Assembly: GCA_032622095.1 (NCBI GenBank)
Contig: CP136066.1
Coordinates: 115,465,319-115,529,318 of the forward strand
Reading direction: 5' to 3'
DNA: 64,000 bases
DNA from: Siphonodentalium dalli
Taxonomy: Eukaryota; Mollusca; Scaphopoda; Gadilida; Siphonodentaliidae
The first letter of the stretch is position 1. The number at the start of each line of letters is the position of its first letter. Below, piece by piece: positions 58,220 through 64,000 of this stretch. The notes under the pieces are model-generated. The model made no database searches. It saw only the letters and a program-made list of their open reading frames with translations, and was not told the DNA's origin. The position numbers and the translations under genes are program-made.

Positions 58220-59910
58220 TTTATCACATGAAGCCCCTATTATATCAATAAAAACGCCATTACATATTTCCTTATCTCTCACAAGTGACGAATAGCCGCA
58301 TGCTTCCCGCCAACTTGGCATCGCGCCAACAAAATGACTTTACAGCGAATCGGTCAGATTAATACTATTTCGTAAAGCTGCACATGACAACAACACCAGA
58401 CAATGCAAAATTATTGCTTTATTGTTCATTATAGTTAAATTCTTGTCCAACTTCATTGCACTAATGAAAATAGACACATAAACAAAGAGGCAAATTGGGG
58501 GACTATATTTTCCGTTGGCAGCTCGAGCATTGTGATGTGTCTCAGCCAACAATGTAAATGTGTGCATTTTTAAGCTTCTGTTAAGGATTTGGTTTGTTAA
58601 AAAGGAATAAAGCTCTAGTTTTTTCATGTGATATACAGGCAGGCCTCAGCTCACAAGGCGACTCGGGCGAGATTGTCGCCTTACTGTCGCTGACTTCGCC
58701 CTATCGTCGCTCTAAGGCGAAATCGAAGTCGCCTTCAATTTTGGGGGAATTTTTTTTTTTTTTTTTCTTTTTCTTAATTTTTTTTCTAGTTTTTTTTTCC
58801 GGACATGTCTGGACATGTCCGTATATAGATTAATTGTGGCGGCCATCCCAAAAAGAAACAGACGATGCAAGGCCAAAGACCCAAGTGTTTAAAATAAAAA
58901 ATAAAATATGACCTATTGTTTTGTGTTGTTATTCCGTCGCCTTTGTTCCCTTTGCGGTAATGAATGTTAATCACTAATGTTTTGACACGATGAGATGTTC
59001 GCATCTGTGTTGTTACTGACCATCGTGAGTGTCACAAATAAATGTTTTAATTAACTTAAAAGATCGCCGTCCCGCTTTTCAGATATAAAACAATTACGAC
59101 ATTATCAGAGTATGTACCAGGCGCTTCGGAAGTTCGTTTCGGTAACGCGTCGGACTTTTTGAAGAGACCGCGTCGGACTTTTTGAAGAGACCGACTTCCG
59201 TAAATAAAATAATGTCAAGTTTATTGCTTTAATCGGATTATATCAGTGATGTTGGCATTAAATAAGGGAGGCCATTAATTAATAAAAGCTTTTGCAACTC
59301 CATTGTTAGTTAGTCCTTATTGTTTATTTTAGCGGACACCCACATTACAGCCGTGACCAAATTAAACTTAAAAAGTTACATGCATCATGATTCAGACTGT
59401 ACAAACGTATCTTCCAAGCTGCAGTCTAGGAAATAATACTACTTTCATTTAGTTAAAAAAGTAACTTGATAATTGTCTTGCTTAAATGATAGCTACACAA
59501 AACATTTCCAAAATTTTTAAATGTATAATAACAATTAATTAAGCTAATTTCAGATAAAGTCAAATTTTTTTAGTTTTATTTGTTATTTTATCTTTTTAAA
59601 TTTTTTATTGTCAGATGTTATAAAATAAAGCGATATTTGAAATTGTCAATTTTTGGTAGTCTTCCCCCACCCTGAAGTCTCCCTAAATTTCCTGAAATCT
59701 CCCTAAATTTCCTGGAGGGAGACTTCAAGTCTCCCTGTTCTGGACCCCTAGGCTGAGGCCTGTATACAGGATCTTCAACTCATTATGTAGTGATATAAGA
59801 TTTTATGAAACTCGTTTGAGAAGTTTGATTAGCAACTTGTTGTAAACCAAATTGATCAAACTTGTTTCATAAAATCTTATATCCCAACATAACTCGTTGG
59901 AGATCCTCTA
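58220..59910. mobile_element. Unclassified element, copy A, split by a hAT insertion
   Basis: Flanks of the hAT element match, in inverted orientation, a single continuous region at about 61908-62358. Shared tracts include CATTACATATTTCCTTATCT, AATAAAGCTCTAGTTTTTTC (with gaps) and the hairpin ATATAAGATTTTATGAAACT to its partner near 59870-59886. No coding capacity seen. Confidence 0.65.
58640..59762. mobile_element. Non-autonomous hAT-like transposon (1123 bp)
   Basis: Perfect 8-bp flanking repeat TATACAGG (58632-58639 and 59763-59770). Ends CAGGCCTCAGC and GCTGAGGCCTG are an 11-bp perfect inverted repeat. Left interior is rich in AAGGCGAC/GTCGCCTT motifs, followed by a poly-T tract (about 58750-58798). 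Right interior has AAGTCTCCCTAAATTTCCTG repeated in part. No transposase frame. Confidence 0.88.
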
Positions 59911-59939
59911 TTCATTTATACTTGTTAGTTATTATTACA

Positions 59940-60140
59940 GGGGCCTCGGTGGCTCAGTCAGTTAGGGGTACAACTCCAAGCTGTCTCTCCCTCCAACGCT
60001 GGCGATGAGGGTTCAAATCCACATGTTTCCATCATGGACTTTGGTTATGTCAACTAGTGCATAAGTTATTTCGTAAAATGATTGTATGCGCTGTCGAAGA
60101 ATATCTTATCTGAAGACAAGTTGGGTCAACATTACTATGT
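59940..60140 (+). mobile_element. tRNA-related SINE
   Basis: CCTCGGTGGCTCAGTCAGTT then AGGGG contains an A-box-like promoter. GGTTCAAATCC at 60010-60020 is a B box, with about 50 bp between, slightly long for a true tRNA. No tRNA cloverleaf or CCA-side acceptor is evident, so it is a SINE head, not a tRNA gene. The 3' end near 60140 is a guess. Confidence 0.7.
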
Positions 60141-61381
60141 TTTGGTTTGGTTAGCTCTAGTGTCCAAAATCCGATGACTTACGTTTTCTCACCTGACTAA
60201 ATCTCTATAGCAGTTCTACAGCAACACACATTACATGTCACACATTGTTTAACTGAACCTGGCTATTAGCAACAAACAATGTTAATCATGTTTGATACCA
60301 GAGAGTTCACTCATACAAATATTTGGTGTGCTAATGCTATAGAGATATTAAACAGATGAACTCTGCCATCCGGAATCATAAAATCACATTCAAAATTACT
60401 TAAATAGTTAATTACATAGGCAAACACCATCCTTTGATGATAAAGGCAATTACAAAAAATAATCTCTTTTTCTTAGGTGAGAGGTGAACTGTTGTAACTT
60501 TCAATCTGGTCTGCTTTTAATATTGACTCGTTTGATGAATTAGTACAATAAAAAGTTTTAATTTCTGAATGTCTGCAATAGAGACATGTTATTCAGTTTA
60601 GATATTCCTGTCATAGTGATGCATGATTGAAAATTAGAGGTCAATAGTTTAGCTGCTCAGCCTTTGAAGATGAATGAAAAGTACCATTGTAATCTGTTTA
60701 GTCAAGGAAGGAAAGGTTATAATTTCAGTCAAATCTGGTTTACTTGGTAAAATTTATCAACCTATAGTTAAAACATGCAAAGGTCATTACATTGTAGTGT
60801 GCCTCCAAACTGTCATCCATGCACAGGAAAACTGTATCTCACAAAACAAGTTTTCATGAAAATCAAAGAGCAATTGTACATCTATTTCAGATCATTTATT
60901 ATGAAGAGAAATGCAGATTTATTTGGTGGTAGATTTAATATGTTAATTGTTAACCATTACTGCTATGCAAGCCTGCATAATCAATGTGTTATATAAACTT
61001 ATCAAAGACACAACTTACGCAATAGATGCATACAGCACCGTATCAATGAATTTGCAGGCTTTCTTTTATTCAGTGTCGGAGATGTTTGAATTGAAATCAA
61101 ATTTACATGAATTACCATAAGGTATTTGTCTGTGGCTTCTGGGGAGTTGTTTGCACAGTGGGATCTAGCTGTGCATGCCACACATCATGATCAGCTAATA
61201 ACTCATTAATAATTCTGCAATGAAAGTCCTGTGAATAATGGCTGTCAGGTCTCTTCGTCTATCCAAAGGATGAAGTCACAACGAGAACAGATTATTTTCC
61301 CATTCCACTCCATTCAGGAAGGTTTTTAGCATTTTGCAGTCACAATCTTTGGTGTAACAGCAGGGAGATTTCTGTTATGAA
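60141..61381. other. Non-coding stretch, no gene seen
   Basis: No recognisable domain or repeat. Confidence 0.4.
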
Positions 61382-61385
61382 TTAA

Positions 61386-61644
61386 CCAGTTCATGTCTGG
61401 AGCTTCCTGAAATTTTCAAAAACCCTGTTCCAATGCATTCTCTTATATAAGAGAATGCATTGGAACAGGGTTTTTGCAAAATATATAAGAGAATGCATTG
61501 GCCTAACAATATTTACCGTGATCTTGTAAGCCAGTGCATGCTCTTATATATGCGAGGTTCCCTAAGGGCGACTCATATATATAAGAGAATACACTGGCGC
61601 AGGATCTTTAAAACTGCACCAGCACAGCTTCCGTCATGAAAGGG
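61386..61644. mobile_element. Hairpin MITE, CCCTTTCATGAC family (259 bp)
   Basis: TTAA at 61382-61385 and 61645-61648. Left CCAGTTCATGTCTGGAGC (decayed), right CAGCTTCCGTCATGAAAGGG. Same GGAGCTTCCTGA start and CTGCACCAGCACAGC end as 53879-54125. It contains a perfect 58-bp palindrome at 61418-61475. Confidence 0.8.
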
Positions 61645-61907
61645 TTAAGGTGGTGCAAAGTTGGCTATTAAATTTAAAATTGATGCTCATGGTAAGTTTT
61701 TCAAATACTTCATCATCACAATTTGAAGCTACATTCTCAATTGATGGAGCCATCGAAATACTAGAACACTTATCGAATACATGTACAAGAATTTATTTAT
61801 TGTTGGACACTTCCTTTAAATCTACACTCCCTGGTTTTCAAAAGAAATTTTCTCTACTATAAAAGCAAATCTACTTGAACTAATAAACCAGCGAGTATAC
61901 TATATAG

Positions 61908-62358
61908 AGGATCTCCAACAAGTTGTGTTGGATATAAGATTTTATGAAATGAGTTTGATCAATTTGATTCACAACGAGTCGTATACGAGTTGTGAATCAA
62001 ATTTATCAAACGAGTTGAGTTTCAAAGAATCTTATATCCCAACATGACGAGTTGAAGATCTTGCATATCACACGAAAAAAACTAGAGCTTTATGCCTTTT
62101 TAACAAATAAAAATCTTTTAAAGAAGCTGAAAAATGCAACTGTATACGACAGTATTGCACACACTGCCTTGCGACGAAACATATAGTTTCCCAATTTGCC
62201 TCTTTGTTTTTGTTGTCACATGTGGCTTTTCGAAATAGTATTAATCCGTGCAGTAATTCTGTGTCAAGTATCCCCGGGAAGCACGTGGCTATACGTCACT
62301 AGTGAGATAAAAGGAAATATGTAATGGCTTTTTTAATGATATACTAGGGGTTTCATAT
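61908..62358. mobile_element. Unclassified element, copy B
   Basis: Starts with a hairpin (GATATAAGATTTTATGAAAT to GAATCTTATATCCCAACAT, 61931-62045) whose inner core is GATTCACAACGAGTCGTATA with partner. Continues through CTAGAGCTTTATGCCTTTTT to GGAAATATGTAATGG. Inverted and uninterrupted relative to copy A. Confidence 0.65.
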
Positions 62359-64000
62359 GATATATAATTATTATATTACAATATTAGCCACTTGCTTCTG
62401 TGATTTTCATATTGATTCAACTACAGTTGGATTTAGTTAAGTTTTTAGAAATATTTTTTCTGTTGAATTCAGAAACATGTATGAATTATCTCCCTTTGAA
62501 ATCCAACATTAGCAACTGTTCAGAAAGGAAGTTCAGCTTACTATACATGCAAATCAATGGACTCAAGCTTTTCAGATTCCACCTGTGAGAAACTGATATT
62601 GTGTGAGGTTAATCTCCAGATCAAGCCGCATGGATATTCTATTTGGGAATATTTACCCATGTGATACATTGACAAAAACTGAGCACATATGCCAGTGGTC
62701 TATTTAAAAACAGCAGCTTGATAGTCTCTAATAAATAAGCTGAAAGTTTGTGGTGTCCATTCAGGTTTTCAGTTGTTCTAAACACTTCCCCACATCAAAA
62801 CTAAGTCAGAAATTCACCTTCATGTTATCCATCAAGAAATTGCTCATTCCGTCCATTTCACACAAAAAGAAATAAGGATTGGCGATTGTGCATCAAAGAA
62901 GGCTCTATCAAATAGGTGCAATCAATTCCTCCTATAGTTTGTAGTATAGGGATCTGAAACCCATAAATCATTCAAACCTGTCACCTTCATTGGGGGACAT
63001 TTTAGTGCGCGACCTTTTATTCACTTAGTACTGTGCAATGCGGCTAGTGAAAATGATCCAATTACGTTCTACTTATAATATACTTACTCCCAACTAATGC
63101 AAACTGCCGGAACATATCATAGCTCTACATGCTAACTGATGAACAGTTAGGGCTGCCACGACTATGAGTTTTCAGAATCGACTAACTGACTGTTATAGTC
63201 GACGGTTATTTTATTAATCGTTCATATATGCAGTTAAACAAGTGATAAATGTGAACTTACGGTGACTACTTTACATCCATTCTGAACACAGTTATTAACT
63301 GTCAGTGTCCCGTGTTTTATTTTGTATACAACAAGGAATACTCATGCTCTCACTCGTTCCGATGCAGTTATAAACATTCCCTTACTACTAGATACTGCCC
63401 AGCATTGCCGATGAGCCTGATATTACTGCAAACTGCACACTCGATGTGACAGTAGCTGTGCAAAATTGCATGGAGTCAAGCTAATCTCGGCAGACTCAGC
63501 CACGAGCCACCGATACATATTTCGGCAGAGCACATGCTACGCAAAACTAGGCGTGAAACTGTGGCTAAAGGCTTGCAAGTTATCCAGTACACAGGTATAT
63601 ATAGACATAGGTAAACTGTTACTTCCAGGCATGCCATCAGTGCATAGTACTCTTAACATACACAACCATACCCCCTCCTCGGGCGATCGTCAACAAAAGT
63701 AAATAATAAATATGCGACATAGCCTAAACATGTGATTATGTTTAGAGTTCCGGGTAGGTAACGTTTAACATTCCGGGCACTCGGGTTGAAAGGGTTAAAG
63801 TATGTATTCATTTAGACTGGATAGTATACATGTGTTTCAGTCTAATTCAATGTTTATAATTGTTTATTACAGCTTGTTTTTATTTCTGATGTATTTCAAC
63901 GTTTATATGTGTGCTCTACAGCCTGTTTTTATTTTTACATTTTATTGCCTATTAAATACATGTATATTTCATATTTGAATATTACACGAGTAATTTATCA
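62359..64000. other. Right end of window, no gene seen
   Basis: TAGGGCTGCCACGACTATGA at about 63149 looks like a hAT-type left end with no partner found. CACTCGGGTTGAAAGGGTTA near 63779-63795 looks like the right end of a TTAA element. No exon recognised. Confidence 0.4.

Noticed and set aside
59940-60030. Possible tRNA gene
   Set aside because: A and B boxes are present but no cloverleaf with paired acceptor ends can be drawn; better read as a SINE head.

Overview
This is a non-coding-rich animal nuclear window. The only host gene I can support is a run of five plus-strand coding exons (18614-33242) of a phospholipase C beta, most like the PLCB4/NorpA type. They cover the end of the PH domain and the EF-hand region, with intact reading phase across four introns. 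The repeat types suggest a mollusc, probably a bivalve: a Penelope-like element, many short TIR elements, diverged 'gtcaaatgaggtcactgg' and 'ttagcccgccactgg' modules, and a 58-bp satellite. That organism call is an inference from repeat style and cannot be settled here. Most open reading frames in the window are chance frames in repeats.

Layout. 1-10870: one minus-strand CR1-like LINE (PHD finger, endonuclease, reverse transcriptase), split by two later insertions. One is a 7.68-kb insert (119-7795) bounded by an 11-bp direct repeat; it carries a 4.9-kb near-complete palindrome (about 285-5169) and several tandem duplications. The other is an 1175-bp hAT-like element (9414-10588). 11037-16820: modular repeats typical of intergenic and intronic DNA, with hairpin elements. 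17158-17549: the first of three almost identical 392-bp TTAA-flanked (piggyBac-like) MITEs; the others are at 34093 and 44279. 18614-33242: PLC-beta exons. The first intron holds a hAT-type MITE (20812-24571) into which a Penelope-like element (22051-24495) has inserted. 33243-64000: no further exon found. This part may be one long intron or intron plus flank, and holds a second giant palindrome (36982-42238) with a minisatellite core, a 4.26-kb satellite (45735-49992), a PIF/Harbinger-like element with a decayed MADF reading frame (51009-52239), hairpin elements, a hAT element (58640-59762), and a tRNA-related SINE (about 59940).

The most interesting signal is the pair of giant palindromes. 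They share related ends (TAGTC..GGAG, then a C-run), have arms of 2.3-2.9 kb, and carry repeated AAGATGGCGGC-like motifs resembling the YY1 binding consensus. Together they look like two members of one family of foldback-type elements with no recognisable coding capacity.
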